DNA of 64,000 nt from Sympetrum striolatum (GCA_947579665.1 CANPUZ010000061.1:620001-684000), one strand, 5' to 3'. Numbered from the stretch's first letter, positions 33,414 to 45,323 are shown. Translations and numbers: made by a program. The notes: generated from the letters alone by a model not told the origin.

Positions 33414-34230
33414 ATTTATTATTTCTTTATTAAATTCTTATGGGATGAACCCACTTTCATTAATAGAAATACAGAAGAGGAAATTATGTCATCATATATG
33501 TATATTAATGATAAAATCATATATAGATAATATTAAAGTCAGGAGGAAAAGAAAAAATCTATAAAAGAACAATAATCTATAAAATAAAATAATCAGGGAA
33601 ATCTATAAAAATATAATAGAAAGAACACACATAAATATAAAAATATAATACAATAGAAAGAAAACACGCAAATTTATAAAAAAAATAGAATGAACACACA
33701 TATATCTATAAAAATAGAGTAGAAAGAACACGCATAAATATTAATATAATCATAATAACACTCTATAAAACCCTTCATAAATTCCAATTACAGTAGTTAC
33801 AGCATTAAGATATGATAGATTTTATGGATTTTTTAAAAGAGGCTAGGTTTAGGACAAAGAAATCTATACCATCAGGAAGTTCATCTGCAGCTCTGATAAT
33901 TCTCACAATTGGACTATTATACATATAGTTAGTCCTATAATGACTCTTATAAAACAGACCTTTGTTCCTTGTGTTATAAATAGTTGTGCAGAGAGGAATC
34001 AATTCTAGTAACTCAGGACAAGATAAGTAATTGTCTAATAATTTATATAAGAAAAGTAGATCTAAATGCTGCTGTTTAGAAGAGAATGTCTTTAAACGCA
34101 GTTCTCTATACATGTCATGGAAGGAAATATTGTTTGTATCACAGCCTAATTTTCTTAAATAAATTCTGAGAAAGCGCCTTTGTACCTTTTCAAGACGATT
34201 TAAGCGGCAGTTATAGTGTGGGGAACACAC
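33414..34230 (-). pseudogene. LINE ORF2 C-terminus plus 3' UTR
   Basis: Minus-strand frame (34230-33805) encodes LEKVQRRFLRIYLRKLG, SSKQQHLDLLFLYKLLDNY, RNKGLFYKSHYRTNYMYNSP and IRAADELPDGIDFF. The 3' UTR (to 33414) contains the inverse of the GGGTTCATCCCGTAAGAA tail at 16.6 kb. The copy at 56.3 kb is the same family. Confidence 0.75.
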
Positions 34231-34899
34231 AACTGAACAATACTCAATAAATGGTAAAACTTAACTATTATTAAAACTAAACTATTATTCATTATACCTA
34301 AATTATTATGTACATTATGTATTCTATTCAATATGTATTGACTGACTGTTAATATGTTGATTGACTTTTCCTATACATGCCGATGTTTGTCTCTGGATTA
34401 ATAAATATTATTATTATAAAGTTTTCTAATCCACAAAAATCTACTTTTATGTCTAAAGATGCAATATTTTACGTAAAGGTCTTTCATCTACCTGACACTT
34501 CCACTAAGAGAAATTTGCTTAAATAATTAAACTTCCATTTAAAGGGATGTTTTTGGGTGTGCCTGACGTCATAATATAGCTATCAACTCTAACGCTACCT
34601 CCAAAGAAATGAAAGATAATCTCAAAAAAATAATCAATAATGTATTTCTAAACATAATTAAAGGTTAAGTAAAAGAAAAACAAAAAAATGTAATATTCGC
34701 GAAAAAAGCGTTGGGGTCGCCGAGTACCCCGCACTGCTGTTTTTGGAAGTTTTCAGGGCACAGTCAAGGAGGGGTTAAATTAGAATCTTACTTCTCTAGC
34801 AATGATTTTTATTTAAATTAATTGGGCTCTATCTAGGATAAGCATAGTAAAACGTTTTTTAGATCTTAAAAGAAAGCTATCCACAGCTTTTCTCTTATT
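34231..34899. other. spacer
   Basis: AT-rich, nothing assignable. Confidence 0.25.
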
Positions 34900-36460
34900 T
34901 AGTTTTAGAAAAGTTGAAAAGAGGATACCAACCAAGAATAGAAGGATTTAAAAATATGGAGGGAAATGTAGTCCAAGAAGAGAATAAAGTTCTGGAAAGA
35001 TTGGTAGAACATTTCAAAGAACTTCTCTGTACAGAAGATAAGGAGAGAGTAACAACTGAGGAAAATGACAGGCTAAGGAAAGATTCAAGTATAGAATCAA
35101 TCAAATCAAATATATCAAACTTAATCAGAATTAAACCCACTAAGCTGGAGATTGCACAATAAATACAAAAGTCAAAAAATAATAAAGACCCAGGGAAGAA
35201 AATATTGCAGCAGAGCTGGTAAAATATGGAGGAGATATAATGAGTGATGCTTTACATAAACTTAGTTGTATAATATAGGAAACGGAGAAACGCCAGAAGG
35301 ATAGAGCATGAGAATTCTAAGACCAATATATAGAAAGGGAAATAAACTGGTTCTCGAGAAATATAAATGAAAAATACTGTTAAACATAGTATATGAAATC
35401 ATCATAAAAGAAAGGCTGAAAGTAGTAACTGGGAGGATAATTGGAGATTCTCTGTGTGGGAGTAGATCCAATAGAAGTACAATAGACCAACTGTTTGTAA
35501 TCAGACAAATTTGAGATAAATCCTATGATCATAATGTTTAACTGCATTCGCTATTTTATATTTTAGACAAGCAATTGATTGTATAAACAGGATCAATATG
35601 GAAATTATATGGAAATTCCATCCAAAATAATTCTATTGATTATAAAGGCATTGATGAAGAGCATGGCTAAAGTAAACATACATAATTAAATGAATTTGAA
35701 TTCAGCACTGTGATAAAGCAAAGATATTCTAGGATTACACAAATCTGAAGAAAAAAAGATCAAAGAGGAAGTATATTTAACAAATAAATAGAAAGAAGCA
35801 AGCAAAATTGGATTGATAGTTAATACCAGCAAACCTACATATATGCTTCTGGCAAACCTAGAGTCACCCAGGATTTGGAGATAGAATAGATAAAATTTAA
35901 TAGTGTGGAAGAGTTTAAATATCTAGAAAATATATAACTTACAAAAAAAGCATAATATGAATAAATGAGAGAATACAAGCAAGGAATAAAACTTACTTTG
36001 CAAATATGAAGATACTCAAGAGAAAGTGAATAAACAGAAACACTTAAATACAAATATATAAACCAAATACCAGACCAGTGGTAACCTATGGAGCATAAAA
36101 ATGGACACTCACAAGAGTATGGCCCTGGTAAGATTTGAAAGCAATTGCAGAGAACATACTGACCTGTTATTGAGAATGGATTATGGTAAAGGAGAACCAA
36201 AGAGGAGTTAAAGACAATAATGAATTGGGGAAGATGTGGTTAAGTTCACAAAATCTTTGAGAATATATTGTTTGGACCATGTGGAAAGGATGCATGAAAC
36301 AGGAATGCCGAAGAACGGATACTTCATGCCGCTAGGAGAGGAAGGTCCAGATTGAGATGGCTAATTCATAAAGGACATGAAGAAGATGAAAGTGAGAAGA
36401 CAGAGAAGTGGAGGCTGATCGGAATGGAGGCTCACATAGGGCTGTAGCTCCAAAGAGAGA
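34900..36460 (+). pseudogene. old, heavily decayed RTE/Jockey-type LINE ORF2
   Basis: Plus-strand reading with many stops and shifts. Landmarks in order are GFKNMEGNVVQEENKVLERL, VEHFKELLCTED, KSKNNKDPG, AELVKYGG, a KLVLENYRGISLL-like stretch, GSRSNRSTIDQLF, FRQAIDCINR (motif A remnant), and a terminal RILHAARRGRSRLRW-type block. This is ORF2 from just before the RT to its end. Decay is much greater than in LINE B, so it is an older insertion. Confidence 0.65.
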
Positions 36461-36865
36461 CTTTGTCTATAAATTGAGACTTAAGGACAATTTTTAAGTG
36501 ACTTCTTATAACTTTGGAACGAAAAATATTAAATGTTATCACACTTTCTATGCCTTGTGTAATATTTTGTATCTATATATAATTTAAATCAGTCTATATA
36601 ATATTAACATAAGTATACCATACAATAATTTAAAACCAGGAACTAACAGATGAGCCAAGAAAGGCTCATCTGATCCTGTTTTCCCTGACTTTTCTTGTAA
36701 ATATGAATTTATTCTTTATCATTCATGTTACTTTATTTGCCAATAACTCTTTCTTTACAACTTCATGTATTATTTAAGATTATTGTACAACAGCTATACC
36801 TTTTATTAAGTGTAATGATAATAAAATAATATATTGTACCAAAAATAGCACTTTGAATTTAGTGT

Positions 36866-37340
36866 TTCATGTCAAAATAAAATCTACTTGCATTATAGTC
36901 CACTTTCATATTAATAAAAATTAAATGTATTTAAAAATCGTTTTTTATGTAACACCGATTATGGGAAATAATAGTTTACATAAAAATTTTCTAAAATCAA
37001 AAGCTTATTTCAAATTTTTTTACAATCAAGAAAGAAACAAGAAAACGACTTAAGTAGTCGTGATAGTAATCAAAATAAAACCTATTTTATTATAACCATA
37101 TTTTATTTAAAAGAACAAAAAGATATATTTGAAAATCTTGTTTTAAATTATATCGCTCACCAGTGTTAATTGTTTTAATCAAAGCTTCCTAATTAAATAT
37201 CAAGAAAAAGCCGAAAAACGACTTTCGTAGTTCTGTCAAATTAAAGTCTATTTTCATTATAATCAACTTTAATTTAAAAATTATAAAAAACAAACGGATG
37301 TATTTAAAAATCTTATTTTAAATAATAACGCCTTCCAGAC
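36866..37340. repeat. AT-rich tandem repeat, three degenerate ~165-200-bp copies
   Basis: Blocks with GTCAAAATAAAATCTA, a TATAATC/GTCCACTTT segment and TATTTAAAAATCTT recur from 36871, 37070 and 37234. The second and third copies are preceded by a shared AAACGACTT..GTAGT block. Copies are too diverged for an exact period. Confidence 0.4.
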
Positions 37341-38964
37341 GCAATGCTTTAGTTAGATCGTGTAGATATATAATCAAAAGAATAGCAGTTTGACTCCATC
37401 GTAGCCACATTTATTGTCACCACAAGTACTATGCTGAAATTAAAATTATTAGCTTTCAGTCGTTTCTCTAGATAAAACTTTACAACAGGGTTGAGCAATT
37501 TAATTTCGAATGTTTAAATTGAAAATACTCTTCGATTCTAAAGAATTACTTTTTTTCATGAGCCGTCATGTGATCTGCACATCGACATTATATCAGCTAA
37601 TGCATTACTTCGTTTAAGGTCTATTGTTTTAATAACATTGTGATTCAATAAAAAGCGACAAAAGATAAATTTAAAGCACGATATGAAATTAGTTTCCGCG
37701 AAGTCTCTGTTCAGATAAACTGAAGAAATAATAATTTTCATAAAAAAATATGGAAAGAAGGTGAGAAATATGATCAGTCACTTGATATATTTACAGTAAA
37801 AAAATATCAATTCGTTTAAAAAATACGGCATGAAGAAGCAATTGATAGTTTTTCTTACCTCTTTAGATTTCCTCAAATAACGCTTTTAAATAATAAATCA
37901 CAGCACTCCTTACAAAACTTTATTTTGAGCGAAAACATTACAATATATCTGATGATCACTGGTGACGAAAAAACAATTTGCTGAGTAATTGCTCAACCTC
38001 ACTGCATCCATTTTCGCTCACAAAAGCAACACCTATTAACACGCATATTCTTTCGCCTAACACTCTCCGTTAACTGAGTGGATTAAGTGTACTTTGAAAA
38101 TTAAAGACAGAGAACTAATGATATTTTAGAAATAAGCACTGCAGTCACAATTCCACAATATTTCTTACGGCAATTGCGCGGCACTCGAATTATTTTCCGC
38201 AGCACTTCGTAAACCGACTAAAATCCTTGTATGTTCAGCAAGAAAAACTGGAAGTACAATTTCTTGGTGATAAAGAACGAAACACACTTGCACTTTGCCA
38301 ATATAGGTAAGTCCTCTGAAAGATACGTTTTCGATGTGAACATCTCGATTGCACGCGAAGAACTGAAAATGAAGGCCAAAACATGACTACACGCAAAGCA
38401 TTTCTATATTTTTTGTTTGCGAAATCCACCTTCCACGTCACCCCTTATCTACTACCCATAGGGATAGAATAGCCACCAGAAAAGCAGGCTGAAACATTCG
38501 GTTTAATTGCGCAATGGAATATTCTTATCGGTGATCAGGTCCCTCAAACTAATTAAGGGGAAAGAGAGCTCAAAGGACTCATCCCTTTTCGAGACAAATC
38601 TATTTAATGATGTATAAATAAGATTCTAAAATCTTTATTTCGATTGCGCTTCAAATTCTTAGAGATATTAATCGTTGCAGAAGTCTTTCGGTTTCACTAA
38701 TTAAATGACACTGATGCGTGATGCTGTTTACACCGTCTTTAGAGTGAAATTATTCCTTTGCGTTTTATGTAGCAATGGGAAGTAACGCATTTAATATTGT
38801 CTCAGCAGAGAGTGGATTATCGTGAGTTATGATGGAATAAATATAATATTTGAGCCGCAGAAGTTGCACTGGAGTTCACTTGCACGAAAAATGAATTATG
38901 CTTTTCTCTATGAGTTTAGAAAGATCATAACCAAAATGTTTATTTTCTGGGAGAAGAAAAACGG
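37341..38964. other. spacer without supported features
   Basis: Moderately AT-rich. No ORF, RNA gene or repeat boundary that I can defend. Confidence 0.25.
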
Positions 38965-39688
38965 ACATACACTAGAGGTCTGCATGGGCCGAAAATTTTA
39001 ACCCAAGCCCGGCCCGTCCGTTGTTGAGCCCGAGCCCGGCCCGGCCCGAACGTAGGAGAAAATTTTCGAGCCCGAGCCCGGCCCGGCCCGAACGTAGAAA
39101 CAGCACATTTATTTCACTTCTTCAGCAATGCCAAAATATATAGAAACTAAATTAAATGAAAATTAATCAATGATTTCTTATTTGTTTGTCTTAGAAGTTT
39201 TAATTTATTTTGTAAGTGATTGCACTGAATAAATGATAAATGAAGTAAACAATGTTAGCAAGTAAATGATAATTTGTTCTGAAAAAAGGACAGTAATTTC
39301 ATGTCATGATGGTCTTCAGCGAAAAAAGTTGTCAAACATATGTCCAGGGGCCTTTTACGAAAAAACATATCACTTGATAAGTATCTACATCGCAGTAATT
39401 TACATTGTATGATAAGGCTGGTGGTCGCACAAAGGCTCCGTCATATGCTACTTACATAATAAACACTTATCTGAATAAGTAAATGCCTAGTAGAAACGTT
39501 TCGGTTAATAGATTCTATATTTCTACTCATGAAATAAAATTCCAATATTAGAAGTATACGTTGCTATAAATTAGGTTAGGTTGCTAGTGACGCTTTAAAA
39601 TATTGTTCTCCCTTCTATCGGGTTGATCTACACTATCTAATCTAACGGTGAAAACCTTAACTATTGATTCAACAATCACTGTGGCTAT

Positions 39689-39835
39689 TGTTCCGGGCCA
39701 CCCAGTCCGGATAATGAACATAAACTCTGTAAGCTTTTTATCAAAGATCTTTAATGATCCACAACAGTTCCAAGAACAACAATAGAGCAGAAATCAACAA
39801 ATAAACAAATAGTTGCCAAGGCCTCACCCATCACA
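39689..39835 (-). repeat. gypsy 3' LTR
   Basis: 147 bp, same sequence as the 5' LTR except AATAGAGCAG. Preceded by the target duplication GCTAT. Confidence 0.92.
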
Positions 39836-39848
39836 TCTCCCCTTCTTT
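39836..39848 (-). other. gypsy polypurine tract
   Basis: Reads AAAGAAGGGGAGA immediately before the 3' LTR, the expected plus-strand primer. Confidence 0.75.
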
Positions 39849-39887
39849 AGATAACTTTTTTTTTTTTTTTAATAAATAAATAAACAT

Positions 39888-42620
39888 TCATTTACGGGAG
39901 TAATAAATAAAATTTGGATTCTCAGTACATTTACGATTTCGATTACTTCTACGGAGAGAAGGTGGTTGCATTTCTATAGACGACTTTACAATTGGGAAAT
40001 CAACATCTAATTCGCACTCACTCCAATCTTCTTTTGACACCCGAAGGTGTCTTCGGTTACGTCTATATTCAACACCATCTTCTGTAACCACTTTGTATGA
40101 TCTGGGAGCAACCTGTTTCACTACCTTAGCCTTACGCCACGGTTTATTGCGATCATTTGGTTGAATCCGAACAATTACACCAGGTGACAACTCAGACAAA
40201 TCTTTGGCACTAGACTACTTCACCTTCTGCTTCTCTTTGCGTTTGATCAACTTTGCCTTTACGTTATCGAATACCCTAGGTTTTAACTGGTGTCCTGAGA
40301 CCGGGAGCCGTGTTCGGGTTGCTCTGCCGAATAATCTGTGGACGGGAGAGACTCCAATCTCCTCTGAGGGAATGTTACGCTGTTCTAAGAGCGCGAGATA
40401 GGGATCTGTGCCTGATGAATGGCATTTAAGTAACAATTTCTTGGCCTGCTTTACAATATTTTCCGCCTTACCGTTGGCCTGTGAATAATACGGTGAACTA
40501 GTCACCAATTCAAATCCGTACTCTTTTGAAAACTGACGAAAATTACCACTATCAAATGGCGGACCGTTGTCGCAAACTACTCTTACCGGCACTCCATGTC
40601 TAGCAAAATGAGCTTTCAATTTTGGTATAATACCTGAATGTGCCAGATCGGTAACACGGTCAATCTCATAAAAGTCAGAATAATGGTCTACAGTAATCAG
40701 ATAATGGCGACGATCTAACGTGAATAAATCCAAACTCACCAACTGCCAAGGCAATTGTGGCACTGGAAAACTTATTAAAGTCTCTTTCTGCTGGGCATCT
40801 TGAAATTTATTACAATGCGAGCATTTCTCCACGTATAGAGTCACATCTTTTTCCATACCGGGCCAATATACAGTTTGTCTTGCTAACCTCATACAACTGT
40901 CAACACTGTTATGGCTGGCATGTAATCTAGACAAAATAACATTACGACATGACATTGGAACAACAACACGATGGCCTTTCAAAATTACACCAGAATCAAC
41001 TGTCAACTCCTCACGAAATGTATGATAGGGTGCCAGTCCCTTTACTTCGTCATTCCAACCAGTCATAATTACCTCACGCAACTGACACAATTCAGGATCG
41101 CTGTCAGTTGCTGCACGAATCTCTGCTAGTCTCGCATCAGAAACCGCTGTCAACTCAATCTGATTTACCTTCATAATATCAAACTCACTCTCGGAAATCT
41201 CAACGTCCAATACGTACTCAATGTCACAATCGGGCATTTGGACAACATTACTAGGCAAGAATGCACGACTAAGGGTATCGGCAAGATACATAGATTTACC
41301 AGGGCGGTAACCAACTTCTATATTGTATTTCTGCAGTTGTAAAAGCATACGTTGTAGGCGCCTTGGCGCACTAACTAGAGATTTACGAAAAATAACCTCT
41401 AATGGCTTATGATCCGACTCAACAAATACTTTCCTACCAAACGTGAAGTTTTCGAACTTGGTAACACCGAAAAGTATTGCTAACAGTTCCTTCTCAATTT
41501 GCGCATAGTTCACTTCTGCCGTAGTCATTGCCCTAGAAGCATAAGCTATAGGCTTGCTGTCCTGCATAATACAAGCGCCTAAACCATAGTCACTGGCATC
41601 ACACTGTAATGTAACATCCAAATCTGGGTTAAAATAACCTAACACTGGTGCTGAAGTCAGAATTGACTTTATTTTATCCAGGCACTGATCATGGTATTCA
41701 AACCACTGAAATTCTACATCATCACGGGTCAGATCACGTAACGGTTTACTAATCTCAGTTAACTTTGGCGCAAATCGCTGTAAATAATTCAACATGCCCA
41801 ATAATCTAGACACCGCTCGCCTGTCATTTGGCCTTGGAAATTTCTGAATAGCCTCTACCTTACTAGGATCCACCTTCAGTCCCCTGTCAGTCAAAATGTG
41901 ACCCATATATTTCACTTCAGAAAGTCCTACTTTCAACTTTTCCTTGTTCAACTTTATGTTGACCTCCCGGCAACGTTGCAGCATATCACGGAGGTTTCGA
42001 TCATGCGCTGCCTTGCTGTCACCATACACCAGGATATCATCGGCAACTGACTCACAACCACTCAAATGCTCCGGCTGCAAAGCCATGCGGAATCTTCTAT
42101 AAAATTCTTCCGGTGCGGGAGCAATACCATATGGCATTCTTGTATAGCGAAATCTTCCGTAAGGTGTGCCAAATGTAGTAAGATACGAACTCTCTTCATC
42201 CAGTTCAACTTGCAAGAATCCGATGTCATCAATGGTCGTCAGAGGGTAATGGTTCCTCTTCAAAGCCTTGTTCAGAGGTTTCGGATCCAAACACAATCGT
42301 ACAGTACCATCTGACTTACCAACAACCACTAGTGCTGATATCCAGTCGGTAGGTGTATCCACAGGAACAATTACACCCAACTCCTGTAATCGGTCCAATT
42401 CGGCCTTGACCTTCGTCTTCACTGCAACTGGTATTTTGCGTACTGGGATCTTGACTGGTGGGACAGTTGGGTCTATCTCCAGATGCATCTTGCCAGGAAG
42501 TTTTCCTAGACCCTCAAATACATCTGCATATTCCTTGAGCAACACATCCATGGAATTTGCCTTATTAACAACACCCACTGTGTCTTTAATCCGCTCCTTA
42601 TTGATCGTCAGCAGTCCCAT
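39888..42620 (-). pseudogene. gypsy pol: RT (motif A deleted), RNase H, integrase, one in-frame stop
   Basis: An 801-codon open frame (42620-40215), open upstream of its first ATG too. The RT fingers (VVVGKSDGTVRLCLDPKPLN) are followed at residues 133/134 by a clean join PLTTIDDI|GFLQVELDE. The ~19 residues between, which carry the first catalytic Asp, are missing in frame. RT motif C (VADDILVYG), RNase H (QCDASDYGLGA, SDHKPLE), the integrase HHCC finger (LHASHNSVDS...CSHCNKF) and the DDE core (SLDLF, VCDNGPPF, SQANGKAEN) are present. A TAG at 40214-40212 separates the C-terminal tail (40199-39888, SYKVVTEDGVEYRRNRRHLR). This copy cannot supply its own RT. Confidence 0.9.
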
Positions 42621-43807
42621 TCCGAAGACCGCCTTTGCTCCCAGTAACGAAGAAAAGGGTCATCAACCACCTGCAGATCTACTTTATATTCACATCCATC
42701 CTTAGGATTTTGTACTTTTACTATCCTATGGCCAACTGGATTCACCTCAGTCTTATTATACATTACTAAGGTAGACTTTGCTGGTTTTAAACTAAGCAGT
42801 TGGTCTTCACCAAACAATCTAATATAAGCATTTTTGCTAACAATATTGACTGTCGAGCCATTGTCCAATTGAAAAAAATGTTCTTGTGGTGGTACCCCGA
42901 GTCTCAAACTACAGAACAACTTCTTTGTGGCCACTGTTCCCACCTGATGGACTGGTTCAGTGTCAACAGTTAAACACTCCTCTGACGAAACTGAACCATT
43001 TGTGTCTATACTCTTGAAGTTGGGATTAATCTGGCGAACTACTTTCTTCAATTTGGATGTGCACTTCCCAGCAAAATGATTCTTACCACCACAATTCCAG
43101 CAATCTTTACCCCATGCTGGACATTGACGATATGGATGAGAAATCCCACAGCTTCTACATTCTGTTGGTCTACTACTCTTGATACCGGTCTTCTTTGGGT
43201 TCTTTACATACTGAACAATTTCCTTTTCTTGGGAGGCCATAGACATCACCCTTTTCTTTGCAAGTTCATGCGCCTTACATATGTCCACCGCTGTTTGCAA
43301 AGTCAAGTTTTTGTCTTGCAATAACCGTTTGCGTAGTGAATCCTCTTTAATACCGATAACGATACGATCCCTTAACAGTGAATCCTCAAGTGTTTGAAAT
43401 TTACAGGACTTCCCCAACTTGCGCAAAGATGCATAAAAACTCTCAAAAGTCTCACCGTCCTCTTGGACTCGCCGATTGAATATGAAACGTTCATAAATTT
43501 CATTAACCTCTCCTACACAATAGTCTTTCATCTTCGTCAGTATTGTACTGATGTTCATTTCATCCTCTCCGCTTTCATACCCAAAATTATCAATGATGTC
43601 CAATGCATCTGATCCAATGCATGTCTTGAGAGTGGCCACTCGGATTGCCATATCTTGCCTTATTATACCGGAAGCAATTTCAAAATTCTCCCACAAACTC
43701 TGCCATCTGGTCCACTTGCTAGATATGTCACCAACCAACTCAAAAGCTGCAGGTGCCTGCAGATTAGAAGGCACATAAACTATCTTGGAATCACTGCCAA
43801 CTGCCAT
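42608..43807 (-). CDS. gypsy gag-protease, intact frame with altered protease active site
   Basis: A 399-residue open frame starting at 43807 (MAVGSDSK). The capsid-like region (about residues 20-180) has WTRWQSLWENFEIASG, ERFIFNRRVQEDGETFESF and LLRDRIVIGI. Two zinc knuckles follow at about 216-250: CRSCGISHPYRQC and a canonical CWNCGGKNHFAGKC. An aspartic protease begins near residue 310, but its catalytic triad reads D-N-G-S at residue 315 where D-T/S-G is usual, so the enzyme may be inactive. The end of the protease domain (LLGAKA) is in the pol frame, reached by a -1 shift near residue 384. Confidence 0.88.
   Translation of the reverse strand: MAVGSDSKIVYVPSNLQAPAAFELVGDISSKWTRWQSLWENFEIASGIIRQDMAIRVATLKTCIGSDALDIIDNFGYESGEDEMNISTILTKMKDYCVGEVNEIYERFIFNRRVQEDGETFESFYASLRKLGKSCKFQTLEDSLLRDRIVIGIKEDSLRKRLLQDKNLTLQTAVDICKAHELAKKRVMSMASQEKEIVQYVKNPKKTGIKSSRPTECRSCGISHPYRQCPAWGKDCWNCGGKNHFAGKCTSKLKKVVRQINPNFKSIDTNGSVSSEECLTVDTEPVHQVGTVATKKLFCSLRLGVPPQEHFFQLDNGSTVNIVSKNAYIRLFGEDQLLSLKPAKSTLVMYNKTEVNPVGHRIVKVQNPKDGCEYKVDLQVVDDPFLRYWEQRRSSEWDC
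42653..42659 (-). promoter_or_regulatory. candidate -1 ribosomal frameshift heptamer C CCT TTT
   Basis: In the gag frame the codons are GAC CCT TTT. CCCTTTT fits X XXY YYZ exactly, and slipping back one base enters the pol frame (TCT TCG TTA CTG GGA), which continues the protease and RT. A 1-nt mutation that broke a former single ORF is the alternative. Confidence 0.45.
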
Positions 43808-43896
43808 CTTGAATATCAGAATTACGAAAAATTCACAAAATTCAAACGTTATTTTTTTAATTGGAAGTTTTACTGAAACACTTTAAGAAGAACTTT

Positions 43897-43910
43897 CACT
43901 TCTGACACCA
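43897..43910 (-). other. gypsy primer-binding site (tRNA-Leu type)
   Basis: Directly abuts the 5' LTR and reads TGGTGTCAGAAGTG, complementary to CCA plus the 3' acceptor stem of animal tRNA-Leu (CACTTCTGACA-CCA). The match stops after 14 nt. Confidence 0.7.
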
Positions 43911-44057
43911 TGTTCCGGGCCACCCAGTCCGGATAATGAACATAAACTCTGTAAGCTTTTTATCAAAGATCTTTAATGATCCACAACAGTTCCAAGAACA
44001 ACAATACAGCAGAAATCAACAAATAAACAAATAGTTGCCAAGGCCTCACCCATCACA
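43911..44057 (-). repeat. gypsy 5' LTR
   Basis: 147 bp, starting TGTTCCGGGCCACCCAGTCC on the plus strand and ending CACCCATCACA. It matches the other LTR except for one G/C difference (AATACAGCAG here). Confidence 0.92.
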
Positions 44058-44577
44058 GCTATCCATGAGAATTTTTTGGTTTACAACCTCAAACATTCCC
44101 GGAATATTTCGTTTATTTCATCGCTGTTCTCGCAATTCAAATAAAAAGTAATATTCCACGACTGAAATAAAAGTATTCATTCAAATTCATTTCTTTTGGT
44201 ACTTGTCTCGACTTCGTACGACTTCTTTTACTAATTTAATATTGCAAAATAAACAAACCCTGCATGCGATAAAAATTAGATTTACGTGCAAACCTTATGG
44301 AAAAAAACCTATGGAAAATTATTCATGGGCCCAGGCCCGGCCCGAGCCCGATAAACTGTTGCTTACCAAGCCCGAGCCCGGCCCGAGCCCGAAAGACGTC
44401 CTGCTTACCCGGCCCATGCAGACCTCTAACATACACTCTCACTTAAAAATATTGAAAATTAAGATTGATGCTTCCTTTTGCAATAAAACTGTTCAAGTGA
44501 AATACATTTCTTTCAATCAATTCTACACAGAGATGAATATGGAGATATAATATTGAGGTTGTACAAGAAGTGAAAAA

Positions 44578-44640
44578 TAGTGTCTTGGCCGGGGTTCGAA
44601 CGGAAACCCTCACTGAGGCAACAGAAACACAAATCGATAT
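44578..44640. other. isolated B-box-like sequence
   Basis: GGCCGGGGTTCGAACGGAAACC has the GGTTCGA core but no flanking tRNA cloverleaf that I can fold. Possibly a fragment of the tRNA-like repeats found elsewhere in the window. Confidence 0.25.
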
Positions 44641-44741
44641 TTAGAGTTTTCTCCTCCAGATGTGATATTTCCACTTAATTGTGGAACAGAATAGCCGATA
44701 TTTCAATAGTCTTACTAGCAGTATTTGCGAAAGAGAATACT

Positions 44742-44843
44742 TTTTATTCTCGAATATAAGCCGACCCCATTATAAGCCGAGGTACTTAATTTTATTCCAG
44801 AAAACTGGGAAAAGTAACCTAGTCGAATATAAGCCTGTGGTGG
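44742..44843. repeat. fragment of an ATATAAGCCGACC-type repeat
   Basis: CTCGAATATAAGCCGACCCC, ATTATAAGCCGAGG and TCGAATATAAGCC recur within 100 bp. The spaced motif looks like subterminal repeats of a DNA transposon. Ends not found. Confidence 0.3.
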
Positions 44844-45164
44844 GAAATACAGCAGGTACTTGTACGCAATGAAATTACAGTAATTGAGGCATCGGTAGTT
44901 TAGTAAGAGAGAATTGACAAGTATTTGTTGAATGAGCAAGTGAGGAATTTTCCAGCTGATTTACGACAGTGACGCTTCTTTGCCACGGGAGAACTGATAA
45001 GGGGAGCCCTCCCTCGAGTTTAAGAAGCCTTGTACTCAGCATAAAAAGTGTGCAGAAAAACTCGGCTTTTGCATGAGTATATAATTGTATCCACAGTTAA
45101 ATTTATCTACATGTATATATAACCATAGGGCACTAAATACGTTTCTGCGCGAAGTCTGCGAAAG

Positions 45165-45323
45165 ACTTAAAGCCCACCAACTTTTTACCACAGACAGACA
45201 CACGTTCTGGAAAATAGCTAAAACATGCTCTATAGGCCCCAAAACATGTTTTTCAGTCAAAATCTGGAGGTCGAATTTTTTTGCTAAACAATACTTTCTC
45301 TGTACTACGTATAGCGAGAAAGT
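45165..45323 (+). mobile_element. hairpin-ended TCTGATG element, copy 3 (3' part only)
   Basis: Retains the 3' third: CAGACAGACAC, AAAACATG, GGAGGTCGAATTTTTTTGC and the terminal hairpin, ending GCGAGAAAGT before A6. The left boundary is diffuse. Confidence 0.6.

Larger units (their letters stand above)
39689..44057 (-). mobile_element. complete Ty3/gypsy LTR retrotransposon, young but defective
   Basis: A 4,369-bp minus-strand element with two 147-bp LTRs (TG...CA), one visible mismatch between them, and the 5-bp target duplication GCTAT at 39684-39688 and 44058-44062. Order from the 5' end is LTR, tRNA-Leu primer site, gag-protease, pol, polypurine tract, LTR. Pol has an in-frame deletion removing RT motif A and one TAG. 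Near-identical LTRs indicate very recent insertion, so it was probably mobilised in trans or damaged at reverse transcription. Confidence 0.93.
38973..44428. mobile_element. non-autonomous hAT element with GC-rich subterminal repeats, interrupted by a gypsy element
   Basis: Ends are perfect inverted repeats (TAGAGGTCTGCATGGGCC) flanked by the 8-bp duplication ACATACAC at 38965-38972 and 44429-44436. Without the gypsy insert the element is about 1.08 kb and has no transposase. Just inside each end are clustered AGCCCGAGCCCGGCCCG motifs (three clusters left, two right), in strong contrast to the AT-rich middle. They probably are transposase-binding subterminal repeats. Confidence 0.85.
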
